A stretch of DNA of 64,000 nt from Lewinellaceae bacterium (GTDB lineage: Bacteria; Bacteroidota; Bacteroidia; Chitinophagales; Saprospiraceae). Below, piece by piece: positions 18,301-27,700 of this stretch. Numbering within the stretch: position 1 is the stretch's first letter; each line of letters starts with the position of its first letter. Both the position numbers and the translations under genes were made by a program. The stretch covers positions 682,001 through 746,000 of the forward strand of contig JACJYD010000002.1 of assembly GCA_020636275.1 (NCBI GenBank). The letters are read 5' to 3'. The notes beneath the pieces were generated by a model that saw nothing but the letters and a program-made list of their open reading frames with translations, made no database searches and was not told the origin of the DNA.

Positions 18301-18977
18301 CAATTGCCAGGTTCGGAAGCGCTCGCTCCAGTGACGACTACATTATCAGAACCATCTGTTGATAGGGCAACCGGAAAGTCTTCCAATTCTGCATAATCGT
18401 ACCTTTTGGTCCAAATGGTATCTCCGGTATTGGTACTGATTTGGAAAGTCAGGTAGTCGAGCGTATCGTTGATTGCAGTGCTCGCTCCGGTGAGGTAGAG
18501 AAGCGTATCTTCCACAAAGCCCATTGCGGTGGGATAGTCATCACCGCCATCGCCTAGAAGGGTAGACCAGACTATCGTTCCCGAAGAGTCGTACTTGACA
18601 AGGGCCATGTCGAAGTCAGTGGTTAAACTTTCCCGGCTGGCGCCGGCAGAGAAAATATTTCCAGACGAATCAATGGCTACACAGATCCCATAAGTTTGTC
18701 CTGCAAAACTGTCGGGATGCAAAAAGGTCTTTGACCATAGGATCTCTCCCCCGGAATTCTGGACGGTGGTCAGCATGCCGGGTTGACCGGAAGAAAGGGT
18801 GTTGCCTACTGTGATGAGCTTTTTATCGGGCGTCCAAAGACTAGTGGACCAATCAGAAAATACAGGTGAGCCAAAGTCTCTTTCCCAAAGGCTTCTAATG
18901 TAATACTGAGCAGCCATTTGGGAGGGGGCGAAAATGAAGGATACCAGGAGGAGTGCGAAGAAAATAAAATTGCGCAT
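15330..18977 (-). CDS. Subtilisin-like (S8) protease with T9SS sorting domain, copy 1
   Basis: Secreted serine protease of 1215 residues. The signal peptide ends near residue 24 ('SQMAAQ'). Residues 25-430 are propeller-like repeats ('VDSSGNIFSAG', 'TDGSDNVVVTGAS') of the SBBP/Kelch type. The S8 domain covers about 560-930 with the triad D637 ('GVFDSGVRF'), H690 ('GHATSVAG', alanine where HGT is usual) and S876 ('GATSGAAPQVAG'); the oxyanion asparagine is in 'NARGNGG'. A sorting domain closes the protein ('LIWPNPFSEEIIV', 'PPGAYFVRF', 'AKAIKF'). An N-terminal propeller ahead of the protease is less usual than the reverse. It is transcribed away from HTH copy C and coupled to the lipoprotein gene downstream. 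Confidence 0.92.
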   Translation of the reverse strand: MRNFIFFALLLVSFIFAPSQMAAQYYIRSLWERDFGSPVFSDWSTSLWTPDKKLITVGNTLSSGQPGMLTTVQNSGGEILWSKTFLHPDSFAGQTYGICVAIDSSGNIFSAGASRESLTTDFDMALVKYDSSGTIVWSTLLGDGGDDYPTAMGFVEDTLLYLTGASTAINDTLDYLTFQISTNTGDTIWTKRYDYAELEDFPVALSTDGSDNVVVTGASASEPGNWEIATVKYGKSSGSLLASWREELEFSLDQPVGLVKDLGGNFYICGNMQPSGQSTFIRALKLDEDLELIWETDFWGDSLGCEARTIGLDEWGKTWIGGNILEPSGRLSPLIVRFDSDNGDLLGQRVWNFHDKPEAEIRYLTQAAGSGMYALGQVGIDSPEQVFLCRLDSLGVPYWEHELPGVAKAAGLQRPDSLEVIVAIALYGQNTVRYKTIRYEEDSPAGWPVYDKNGDPMFMTNRVIVRFNPGIMDLQFINDSKQEFGDLSDAITSTTLPLMIDTILGVQGTSANWKVYKIFPFLNSNKTTITSRLGEEIPMPKLWSALVLEIDTASVMNPVAVSDSLMQLPYTYIRYAHPTFFGKLSSNIPNDTYLGEQFHLWDTTSVGEYADAHIRMDSVWAKYTWDTSRVVKAGVFDSGVRFTHEDFNCDTLCPSETMNGTVVYLNKDFYTSSSGDDISASDPILDYVGHATSVAGLLGAISNNNKGISGVAGGDFGEKIAGVLLQNYRISHSPVILVNPLSAAVVWAIDMGEVDIMNNSIGFEAPYLNDSVMTILREVYHLAYRANIVTVNARGNGGDSSEEGPATIKDEWGISVGASGTDGDICTAGENLGNPPVLPSKYGLEMDVLAPGTNTQIPKTPSNLSDTSYQNFGATSGAAPQVAGLAAWVLNQATYPLAVEDVERLIEYAAVDKDNGDEEPYFELPGYDERSGWGLIDAGTTLDLLHESKIIHARVIGANKELVTDIEDLECYPDCPVTLLWGLPDTIAEPGEHSAKVWKYIVGFSIDVCQEYNVSFQIFADTTKTPFWELNSISSLYGLEEVVNDRLEIKPWEDSRFQDVVWDSCSLSGKIVGYKYEFTYFGSTQLDPTVTIPIEGEEDFYFSILVKDTTNLPDTILLENEIVSVQETTKADLQKLLIWPNPFSEEIIVQLPEVVKSDGFLQVFDLRGQLLFQQAISPYESTSQCSISTSVWPPGAYFVRFVSPSQLLFAKAIKF

Positions 18978-19117
18978 GGATTTGAAGGTGTTGTTCCTTT
19001 TCCAAGTTACAATTTTTCTACATATTCTGCACCGGAAATTCTTTGTGTCCGATGCAAAATTCTACGGTTTTTCACCGGTTTTTTCCTGATTTTCAAAACC
19101 CTTCCAGATTTGGGTGG

Positions 19118-19447
19118 TTGAGATCGGAGCACCCCTGGGGGTTCGTTGCATACTTGTTAAAAGTCACGCTTCGGGCTAAAAAGCCTATGAATCCTGCATA
19201 TCCAGTTGAATTGAACACATTGGGCGATCATCTCCGCAAGACACGCTTGGATCGTGGGTTGTCGCAGCCTGATGTGGCCAAGATCCTTCATGTGACACCA
19301 GATACAGTAACAGGATGGGAGCTAAACAGGCACAAGCCCAGTGTCAAATCTGCCAGGGCGATAACGGAGTTTTTGTGCTTTTTCCTATTCAGTGGTGATG
19401 GAAGTTCTCAATCAAAAGCCCCCTACATCTCCCCCAACTTCACATAA
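19118..19447 (+). CDS. Small XRE-type helix-turn-helix protein, copy C
   Basis: Third copy of the small HTH protein ('TLGDHLRKTRLDRGLSQPDV', 'AKILHVTPDTVTGWELNRHK'). The start is uncertain: TTG at 19118 gives 'MRSEHPWGFVAYLLK', comparable in length to copy B, while an ATG at 19043 would add 25 residues that overlap the protease upstream region. The C-terminus has diverged past 'FLCFFLF', and the frame runs 25 bases into the end of the convergent lipoprotein gene. It lies at the junction of the two tandem units and is divergent from protease copy 1. Confidence 0.72.
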   Translation: MRSEHPWGFVAYLLKVTLRAKKPMNPAYPVELNTLGDHLRKTRLDRGLSQPDVAKILHVTPDTVTGWELNRHKPSVKSARAITEFLCFFLFSGDGSSQSKAPYISPNFT

Positions 19448-20454
19448 TACTCCTCCCCGGTATCCATATCATACAGGGAAATATTGTACCGTACGGACAT
19501 GGAGTCGGTGATGCCGTTTTCAAAGAGATAGTCCCTGCGAGTGAGTAACAGACGGTTGCTACCGTCGCGGGCAGCGGAGATGGAAGAGTAGAAAATGTTT
19601 GGGCAGACTTCTTTTACGAGTTCGATCTGGTTAGTGACTGTATTGGCACGATAAATGCCACTGTCATTGATCCAGACAATCTCTTCTTCATTAAGCCAGT
19701 CTAGGCCTCTGAAATTAAAAAAGTCTTCTGTGTAAGGGTAGCTCCATGTAATTTCCCCGTCTTGGTATACTACAATTTCGACAAAATCAGGCGGCGCAAT
19801 TCGTCGGGCAGCAATTTTTGATTCATAAGAGGAGGGATAAGTGAGCAAATAATCCAAGGTATCTAGTATCTCTCCATTTTCGTTTAGTTGGAAATATGTA
19901 TCATCCCAACCCACAAGAATGGAATTGCCTTGTTCAGTCCAAGTGGGGTAGAGAATTGTATTATTGTTTAATAATAACACCAGACTATCCCCATTTGGTT
20001 TTATTTTATAAAGTCCACGTTCCCATGGCATCGCATTATCACCTATCCATCGAGTCAACAAGATCCATCCCTTTTCAGACCATTTAGGAATGCGAGAAAG
20101 TGATCGCGAAAAACTGATGGAATCTTGAATTGTCCAGAACTCTCCAGTGCAAAGGTTGGCTCCTTTTACACTTAAAGAATCATACAGCAACTCATGGTAA
20201 AACAAGAACTTCTCATACGAAGATGGGTCGAAAGCGGCAAACCGGTAAAAGTCATTTTGACCAATATAAGCCGGAAGATAGCCCCAAGAATCAATAGGCA
20301 AAGGCTCAAAACAAGTATCTGTAATCGGGATCAATTCCAATTGGGAGTGGCATGGAATAGGGATTTCTGGTGGTGGAGTAATAATGTGGTTTTTTTGGCA
20401 GCCGAATGCAAAGCCAACTACAATTATTAAAAGGAATGGAAAGAAATCTTTCAT
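19423..20454 (-). CDS. Beta-propeller-like lipoprotein, copy 2
   Basis: Paralogue of the lipoprotein at 14296-15327, also 343 residues, with the same signal and lipidated C19 when started at 20454. The first 55-60 residues and last 60 residues are almost the same as in copy 1; the middle has only scattered identity ('LPKWSEKGWILLTRW', 'GLDWLNEEEIVWI'). It begins 2 bases after the stop of protease copy 2. The matching ends and diverged core suggest that ligand-facing blades vary while the anchor and last blade are kept, or that gene conversion has homogenised the ends. Function is unknown. Confidence 0.83.
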   Translation of the reverse strand: MKDFFPFLLIIVVGFAFGCQKNHIITPPPEIPIPCHSQLELIPITDTCFEPLPIDSWGYLPAYIGQNDFYRFAAFDPSSYEKFLFYHELLYDSLSVKGANLCTGEFWTIQDSISFSRSLSRIPKWSEKGWILLTRWIGDNAMPWERGLYKIKPNGDSLVLLLNNNTILYPTWTEQGNSILVGWDDTYFQLNENGEILDTLDYLLTYPSSYESKIAARRIAPPDFVEIVVYQDGEITWSYPYTEDFFNFRGLDWLNEEEIVWINDSGIYRANTVTNQIELVKEVCPNIFYSSISAARDGSNRLLLTRRDYLFENGITDSMSVRYNISLYDMDTGEEYYVKLGEM

Positions 20455-20456
20455 AG

Positions 20457-23400
20457 TTAAAACTTTATGGCTTTTGCAAAAAGAAGTTGGAAAGGCGAAA
20501 CGAAACGCACGAAATAAGCGCCAGGGGGCCAACCGCTAGTCGAGACAGAGCATTGCGATGTGCTCTCATAAGGAGAAATTGCCTGCTGAAAAAGCAACTG
20601 CCCCCGGAGGTCAAATACCTGCAAAAAACCATCCGATTTGACTACTTCCTGAAGCTGTACGATTATTTCTTCTGAAAAAGGATTGGGCCAAATCAGTAAT
20701 TTTTGGAGATCAGCCTTTGTCGTTTCTTGAACTGACACAATCTCGTTTTCCAGTAAAATCGTGTCCGGAAGGTTTGTAGTATCTTTTACCAGTATAGAAA
20801 AGTAAAAATCCTCTTCGCCCTCAATAGGAATAGTAACTGTAGGATCTAATGGGGTGGAACCGAAATAAGTGAATTCATATTTATAACCAACGACTTTTCC
20901 TGACAGCGAGCATGAGTCCCAAACGACATCCTGAAACCTGGAATCTTCCCAAGGTTTTATTTCCAACCGATCATTAACTACTTCTTCCAAGCCATATAAA
21001 GAAGAAATACTATTTAATTCCCAAAATGGAGTTTTTGCGGTATCCGCAAAAGTTTGAAAGGATACATTATATTCCTGGCACACATCAATGGAAAACCCAA
21101 CAATATATTTCCATACTTTGGCACTGTGTTCTCCTGGTTCTGCGATTGTATCAGGAAGTCCCCACAATAATGTAACCGGACAATCCGGATAACACTCTAG
21201 ATCATCTATATTAGTGACAAGTTCTTTATTTGCTCCAATAACCCGTGCATGGATTACTTTGCTCTCATTCAATAAATCCAGAGTGTTCCCAGCATCAATA
21301 AGACCCCAACCTGAATAATCGTCATAGCTGGGCTCCTCTTTATACGGATCAAATTCATCTTTATCAACTGCTGCATACTCAATTAGTCGCTCCACATCTT
21401 CCACAGCTAAAGGATATGTAGCTTGATTCAAAACCCAGGCTGCCAAACCTGCTACTTGCGGAGCGGCACCAGATGTAGCGCCAAAATTTTGATAGCTGGT
21501 ATCACTTAAATTTGAAGGTGTCTTTGGGATTTGAGTATTAGTGCCAGGGGCTAGAACATCCATTTCTAAGCCGTATTTAGATGGTAGCACTGGAGGATTC
21601 CCAAGGTTTTCACCTGCAGTGCAAATGTCACCATCAGTACCACTAGCGCCAACACTTATTCCCCATTCATCTTTGATAGTAGCAGGCCCTTCTTCGGATG
21701 AGTCTCCACCATTTCCTCTGGCATTTGCCGTGACAATATTGGCTCTATAAGCCAAGTGGTAAACCTCTCGGAGTATGGTCATTACACTATCATTCAGATA
21801 GGGCGCTTCAAACCCGATGCTATTATTCATTATGTCGACTTCACCCATATCAATTGCCCATACCACGGCAGCAGATAAAGGATTCACGAGGATAACCGGA
21901 CTATGGGAAATTCGGTAATTCTGCAGAAGCACTCCGGCAATCTTCTCTCCAAAATCACCCCCGGCTACCCCGGAAATGCCCTTGTTATTGTTGCTTATCG
22001 CCCCGAGCAAACCGGCCACGCTAGTGGCGTGGCCCACATAGTCAAGGATCGGATCACTTGCGCTAATGTCATCCCCACTTGAAGAAGTATAAAAATCCTT
22101 ATTGAGGTATACCACTGTTCCATTCATTGTCTCAGACGGGCAAAGGGTATCGCAATTAAAATCTTCATGCGTAAAACGCACCCCACTGTCAAAAACACCC
22201 GCTTTTACTACCCGGCTCGTATCCCAGGTGTACTTAGCCCAAACGCTATCCATGCGAATATGGGCATCTGCATATTCGCCAACTGAAGTAGTATCCCACA
22301 AGTGAAATTGCTCTCCCAAATAGGTATCATTGGGAATATTAGACGACAACTTTCCAAAAAAAGTAGGATGTGCGTACCGGATATAGGTATAAGGCAATTG
22401 CATCAAACTATCCGATACAGCTACAGGATTCATCACAGAAGCCGTGTCAATTTCTAAAACCAGGGCCGACCACAACTTTGGCATAGGGATCTCCTCTCCA
22501 AGCCGGGAAGTAATGGTCGTTTTATTGGAATTCAAAAAAGGAAAGATCTTGTACACCTTCCAGTTAGCCGAGGTCCCCTGCACACCCAAAATAGTATCGA
22601 TCATCAGTGGCAGAGTTGTAGAGGTTATCGCGTCGGAGAGGTCGCCGAATTCCTGTTTCGAATCGTTAATAAATTGCAGGTCCATTATTCCCGGATTGAA
22701 ACGCACAATCACGCGATTTGTCATAAACATAGGATCCCCGTTTTTGTCGTACACAGGCCATCCGGCCGGACTGTCTTCTTCGTAACGGATAGTCTTGTAT
22801 CGCACGGTATTCTGTCCGTATAGTGCAATGGCTACGATCACTTCCAGACTGTCCGGCCGTTGTAATCCTGCTGCTTTGGCAACTCCAGGCAATTCATGTT
22901 CCCAATAGGGAACTCCCAAACTGTCAAGCCTGCACAAAAATACCTGCTCCGGGGAGTCTATTCCAACTTGCCCCAATGCATACATTCCACTTCCTGCTGC
23001 TTGCGTCAGGTATCGTATCTCCGCTTCGGGTTTATCGTGAAAATTCCAAACCCTCTGCCCCAATAGATCTCCGTTGTCGGAATCAAAACGAACTATTAAA
23101 GGCGACAATCGTCCGCTAGGCTCCAGAATATTGCCTCCAATCCAAGTCTTGCCCCATTCATCCAATCCAATTGTCCTGGCTTCACAGCCCAGGGAATCTC
23201 CCCAAAAATCGGTTTCCCATATTAACTCCAAATCTTCATCCAGCTTCAAAGCCCGGATAAAGGTGGATTGCCCGGAAGGTTGCATATTCCCGCATATATA
23301 AAAATTGCCTCCAAGGTCTTTAACCAGGCCAACCGGTTGGTCCAGACTGAATTCCAATTCTTCCCGCCATGAAGCCAGCAAGGAGCCGGAAGATTTTCCG

Positions 23401-24098
23401 TATTTCACCGTCGCAATCTCCCAATTGCCAGGTTCGGAAGCGCTCGCTCCAGTGACGACTACATTATCAGAACCATCTGTTGATAGGGCAACCGGAAAGT
23501 CTTCCAATTCTGCATAATCGTACCTTTTGGTCCAAATGGTATCTCCGGTATTGGTACTGATTTGGAAAGTCAGGTAGTCGAGCGTATCGTTGATTGCAGT
23601 GCTCGCTCCGGTGAGGTAGAGAAGCGTATCTTCCACAAAGCCCATTGCGGTGGGATAGTCATCACCGCCATCGCCTAGAAGGGTAGACCAGACTATCGTT
23701 CCCGAAGAGTCGTACTTGACAAGGGCCATGTCGAAGTCAGTGGTTAAACTTTCCCGGCTGGCGCCGGCAGAGAAAATATTTCCAGACGAATCAATGGCTA
23801 CACAGATCCCATAAGTTTGTCCTGCAAAACTGTCGGGATGCAAAAAGGTCTTTGACCATAGGATCTCTCCCCCGGAATTCTGGACGGTGGTCAGCATGCC
23901 GGGTTGACCGGAAGAAAGGGTGTTGCCTACTGTGATGAGCTTTTTATCGGGCGTCCAAAGACTAGTGGACCAATCAGAAAATACAGGTGAGCCAAAGTCT
24001 CTTTCCCAAAGGCTTCTAATGTAATACTGAGCAGCCATTTGGGAGGGGGCGAAAATGAAGGATACCAGGAGGAGTGCGAAGAAAATAAAATTGCGCAT
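20457..24098 (-). CDS. Subtilisin-like (S8) protease with T9SS sorting domain, copy 2
   Basis: Paralogue of the protease at 15330-18977, 1213 residues, with the same triad positions D637, H690 and S876. The proteins are nearly identical through the propeller and most of the S8 domain. Differences cluster: one V-to-A change in 'NARGNGG' context lies in a small patch of silent changes near 21709-21751, and a larger patch after the protease domain ('DEFDPYKEEPSYDDYSG') is 2 residues shorter than in copy 1. Such clustering suggests gene conversion rather than steady drift. The sorting domain is intact. It heads an operon with lipoprotein copy 2. Confidence 0.92.
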   Translation of the reverse strand: MRNFIFFALLLVSFIFAPSQMAAQYYIRSLWERDFGSPVFSDWSTSLWTPDKKLITVGNTLSSGQPGMLTTVQNSGGEILWSKTFLHPDSFAGQTYGICVAIDSSGNIFSAGASRESLTTDFDMALVKYDSSGTIVWSTLLGDGGDDYPTAMGFVEDTLLYLTGASTAINDTLDYLTFQISTNTGDTIWTKRYDYAELEDFPVALSTDGSDNVVVTGASASEPGNWEIATVKYGKSSGSLLASWREELEFSLDQPVGLVKDLGGNFYICGNMQPSGQSTFIRALKLDEDLELIWETDFWGDSLGCEARTIGLDEWGKTWIGGNILEPSGRLSPLIVRFDSDNGDLLGQRVWNFHDKPEAEIRYLTQAAGSGMYALGQVGIDSPEQVFLCRLDSLGVPYWEHELPGVAKAAGLQRPDSLEVIVAIALYGQNTVRYKTIRYEEDSPAGWPVYDKNGDPMFMTNRVIVRFNPGIMDLQFINDSKQEFGDLSDAITSTTLPLMIDTILGVQGTSANWKVYKIFPFLNSNKTTITSRLGEEIPMPKLWSALVLEIDTASVMNPVAVSDSLMQLPYTYIRYAHPTFFGKLSSNIPNDTYLGEQFHLWDTTSVGEYADAHIRMDSVWAKYTWDTSRVVKAGVFDSGVRFTHEDFNCDTLCPSETMNGTVVYLNKDFYTSSSGDDISASDPILDYVGHATSVAGLLGAISNNNKGISGVAGGDFGEKIAGVLLQNYRISHSPVILVNPLSAAVVWAIDMGEVDIMNNSIGFEAPYLNDSVMTILREVYHLAYRANIVTANARGNGGDSSEEGPATIKDEWGISVGASGTDGDICTAGENLGNPPVLPSKYGLEMDVLAPGTNTQIPKTPSNLSDTSYQNFGATSGAAPQVAGLAAWVLNQATYPLAVEDVERLIEYAAVDKDEFDPYKEEPSYDDYSGWGLIDAGNTLDLLNESKVIHARVIGANKELVTNIDDLECYPDCPVTLLWGLPDTIAEPGEHSAKVWKYIVGFSIDVCQEYNVSFQTFADTAKTPFWELNSISSLYGLEEVVNDRLEIKPWEDSRFQDVVWDSCSLSGKVVGYKYEFTYFGSTPLDPTVTIPIEGEEDFYFSILVKDTTNLPDTILLENEIVSVQETTKADLQKLLIWPNPFSEEIIVQLQEVVKSDGFLQVFDLRGQLLFQQAISPYESTSQCSVSTSGWPPGAYFVRFVSPFQLLFAKAIKF

Positions 24099-24238
24099 GG
24101 ATTTGAAGGTGTTGTTCCTTTTCCAAGTTACAATTTTTCTACATATTCTGCACCGGAAATTCTTTGTGTCCGATGCAAAATTCTACGGTTTTTCACCGGT
24201 TTTTTCCTGATTTTCAAAACCCTTCCAGATTTGGGTGG

Positions 24239-24580
24239 TTGAGATCGGAGCACCCCTGGGGGTGTGTCGATAATTTGTTACTTATCCAGTTTAGGGCTAA
24301 AAGGCCTGTAAATCCTGCGTATCCGGCCGAGTTGAACACTTTGGGCGATCATCTTCGCAAAGCACGGTTGGATCGGGGACTTTCCCAGCCTGAGGTGGCT
24401 AGAATACTCCAAGTAACATCAGATACGGTAACGGGGTGGGAGTTGAATCGGCACAAACCCAGAGGTAAATCTGCCAGAGTAATTATTGAGTTTTTGGGGT
24501 ATTCCTCATTACAAATCAATGCGGCTTTTCATGAAGCAAAAGAACCAAAGCATCAGTCAAAATTTTCTGCTTTTGATTGA
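24239..24580 (+). CDS. Small XRE-type helix-turn-helix protein, copy D
   Basis: Fourth and most diverged HTH copy ('TLGDHLRKARLDRGLSQPEV', 'ARILQVTSDTVTGWELNRHK'). The leader peptide differs ('EHPWGCVDNLLLIQFRAK') yet the frame is kept, which supports translation of this region. The C-terminus is longer than in the other copies ('HEAKEPKHQSKFSAFD'). The start is uncertain, with TTG 24239 chosen by analogy with copy C. It stands between the duplicated protease units and the next run of T9SS genes. Confidence 0.72.
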   Translation: MRSEHPWGCVDNLLLIQFRAKRPVNPAYPAELNTLGDHLRKARLDRGLSQPEVARILQVTSDTVTGWELNRHKPRGKSARVIIEFLGYSSLQINAAFHEAKEPKHQSKFSAFD

Positions 24581-24690
24581 TGATAATTATTCGGGAATTT
24601 AACACATCTTCTCTTGTTCTTTAATAAAAATGGGAGTAAATTTATTTTGCTTTTTATCCCCCACAAAGAAAAAATCCCCCATACATAAGG

Positions 24691-24712
24691 CTTCAAAGGA
24701 AGTGCTTTGAAG
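24691..24712. promoter_or_regulatory. 8-bp inverted repeat upstream of the large T9SS gene
   Basis: 'CTTCAAAG' 24691-24698 and its exact complement 24705-24712 separated by 6 bases, about 60 bases before the chosen ATG. It may be a protein-binding site or a small leader hairpin. Confidence 0.4.
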
Positions 24713-24772
24713 TGTGTTTCCATATTACCCGGCTGTTCCCAAGACCGATCTTTTCACTTAACCCTTACGTAT

Positions 24773-27700
24773 ATGGGAACGCCATTAAACCTCAAACCAA
24801 GGGGAAGCCACTTTTTCCCGGGTACACTTGCAAAAACGGCGTATTTCTGTTTTTTGGCAGGAATACTGAGTTTCTTTTGCAATGCAACTTACGGCCAACC
24901 GGCCGTGGAATGGTACAACAGCACGGATGTGGGCGAAGCCGGAGAATATTCCGGGACTGCTTTGGCCGACTGGATCTTCGAAATGATCACCACACAGGAA
25001 GGGAATTACCTGGCGGTGGGCTTTGCGCTGGAAGACGAAGCCAACTCTACGACTGAAAGACTTCCCTCCTTTGCGCTGTATTCCCCTCACGGCCATCTTC
25101 TTCAGGATGCGGTGGTCGGGGAAGACAAAGGTCAATTTGATTCTGTGACCGAGGGAGAGGATTATTACTATGCTGTGGGCTACCAAGGGGACTCTGCAAT
25201 ATTAGCGCGTATCCGCAAAGATGACTTGAATACCCGGGAATACCCTCTTAACACGAGCCTTTTTACCTATGATGAAGGTACAGGGAATACCCGGATAAAG
25301 GATGCATTGGAATTGGAATGCAACAGCGAAAAACGGGTCTTTTGCGCGGGGTTTGCTAAAGAGAGCGGTGGAGAGCGGCGCCGGTGGATTTCCTCCTATT
25401 CATTCGATTCCAACGGGGATATTACTTTGGAGGATGAATGGGTATCACCAACCAGTTCTCCGCCGGAAGAATTTTACGCATTGATCGCAAATCCCCAGCC
25501 CAATGGGAGTATTGAATTATACACCCTTTCTCAAATAATGAAACAATTGGACACAGGGGGTGGTGCTTTAAGACACCATGACTACGATATCCGGGTGCAA
25601 AAATTCACCTACGACTGCTCCACAGGTTTTAGTGCAGGCGATAGTGAAGATCTCAACTCCATTCCCTGGACCGCAAGAGATCTTGAAAAATTGACAGGTA
25701 CCCCATCTCCGGGTACTATTTTGGGAGACTATTATCCTGATGCATTCCAGGATGAATACCCATACGGTCCTAAATATTTGGGAACAAGTTTCGAGAGAAC
25801 CTTCGATAATTGCAATGAAACATCTCCATCAAGTCTGTATGTGGAAGATTGGGCAGATGGTTCGGAAGATATTGCCTGGGATTTTGTAGATTCCGGCGAC
25901 GAACTCGTCATCGCTGCCTTATTGAACCGGTTGGAGATGTGGACTTTTAATCAGGACCTTGGAGGTGACGCTTATGAAGGACTCCAATGCGATGATGCAC
26001 CCTGCCACGATTTTCATGCCGATGCATATTTATGGGGTGAAGCTTATTTACTTTTCGTAGACAAAGACGATTTGAGCCTTTCTAATGCAAGCCATTTGGG
26101 CACCTTTAGTGGTGGGGATTTTCGACCCAAAATCGTGCAAACACCAGATGGTGGTTTTGCTGTGGTTGGGACGGTATCCGGGTGCCTGGACGGGGAAACA
26201 GAGCCGGTGGAAGGGTTTGAAACTTTCTTCGTCGTTAAAACCGACGATTCGGGAAATGTAGAATGGCGAAAAAGCATTAAAGGGCCTGGAGACGGTTCTT
26301 GCGGTTTTGCTATCACGTTGGCGAACGATGGTGGCTTAGTGATAGGCGGCAACCTTGCCAGAGAAGACGCTGAAGAGGAAGAAGAAGACTACCTGATCGT
26401 CAAACTGGGGCCGGATCCTTGCGAATTCAGCGGCGATCTGATCGAGGCCAATTCCTCCAATAATTACTACATTGTTTCCAGCACGGAGGTATGGGATTCA
26501 GACCTGACTGTGACGGCAAGGGTCGCCGTGATGTCTGGGGCAGAACTGACCATTGAAGGAGGAAGTCCGTCCAGTCCCGTCACCATTCAGTTTGCCGACA
26601 GCGAGGAGCGCTTCGACTTCGATGAAAGATCTCCCATCGGAATCCAGGTGCTTGCCGGAGGTAGATTGACAGTGGAAAACGCCAAACTGATCGGAACGGA
26701 ATGCAACGGCATCACGCGAATGTGGGACGGCATCTCGGTGGAGGGCAATCCCAACCAGGAGCAAAACAATACCTACCAGGGGTATTGCTCTTTGGAAAAC
26801 ACCATTGTAGAAAATGCCCGCTACGGTTTGACTGCCTCAGAGGTCTGGATGAAACAGGAAGATCTTGCCGATGAATCAACCGAAGGAGAATCCGTCGGGA
26901 TTTTATCGAAAGCTTCCCTGTCCACGGCCGCCAAGGGTGGAGCGCGCATTGCAACCCTGAACAGCGAATTCCTTAACAACTATCGCAGCGCACATTTTGC
27001 CAAATACTTGTACAGCCCCAACCAGAGTGCTTTCTACTTTACCGATTTCACAAGCGATGGACCGCTGGTTGATCCCGACCTGGCGCTTCGTCCTGTCGAT
27101 CCGGAACAATCGTTCGACCATAACGAATCCAGGGGCACGTTCATTCACGCCTCCATTTGGAGCACTCGGGTGCGGTTTGCCGGCTGCAACTTTACGGGCT
27201 CTACCGCTATCATCCCCGATCTAAGACCACGGGGTATCGAAGGTGATGACCCGATGATAGTAGCCACAGGCGGCTCGATGAAAGACATGCTCCGTGGAGT
27301 ATGGTGCCGCAACCTGACCGGAGGGCTGTTGGCTAATGTGGAATTGAGCGGTATGGATTTTGACGACGTTCGGGAAGGCGTACGTCTGGGCGGTTCGGCC
27401 ATGGACCGGATCACAGGTTGCACTTTCACCAACATCCCTCTGCAGACGGGTTTTGGAGCGCAAGAGCCCTATGGCATCTTTGCCGAAAATGCCAAGGGTG
27501 CACGGATATACGCAAATTCCTTTTCCGGAGCAGACGCAGATGAGGTTTCTTTCGGACTGGTCGTGCTCAACAGCAAAGACGACGGCGCCCTGGTAGCAGA
27601 AAACCAGTTCGAGACGATCCGCTATGGAAATCAGTTTTTGGGGAATAATGGGGAGTTGATTGCTCGTTGCAACGATTTCACAGACATGGGTCTTTCCGCA

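Larger units (their letters stand above)
14003..19129. repeat. Tandem duplication, unit 1 (about 5.13 kb)
   Basis: Holds HTH copy B (+), a lipoprotein gene (-) and a subtilisin-like protease gene (-), in the same order as unit 2. Equivalent points are offset by 5121-5128 bases. Long stretches, especially the first 2.3 kb of the protease genes and the shared upstream region, read as nearly identical, while the middle of the lipoprotein gene is diverged. Edges are approximate. Confidence 0.9.
19130..24257. repeat. Tandem duplication, unit 2 (about 5.13 kb)
   Basis: Second unit: HTH copy C, lipoprotein copy 2 and protease copy 2. The region upstream of the protease start (24099-24262) matches that of unit 1 (18978-19141) base for base as far as I can read, and identity stops abruptly inside the HTH leader of copy D. 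The repeat border therefore lies within the HTH elements, as expected if recombination between them made the duplication. Confidence 0.9.

Noticed and set aside
14003..24257. Composite transposon carrying the protease unit
   Set aside because: No transposase or IS-type terminal repeats are seen; the borders lie in small HTH genes, so homologous recombination explains the duplication better.
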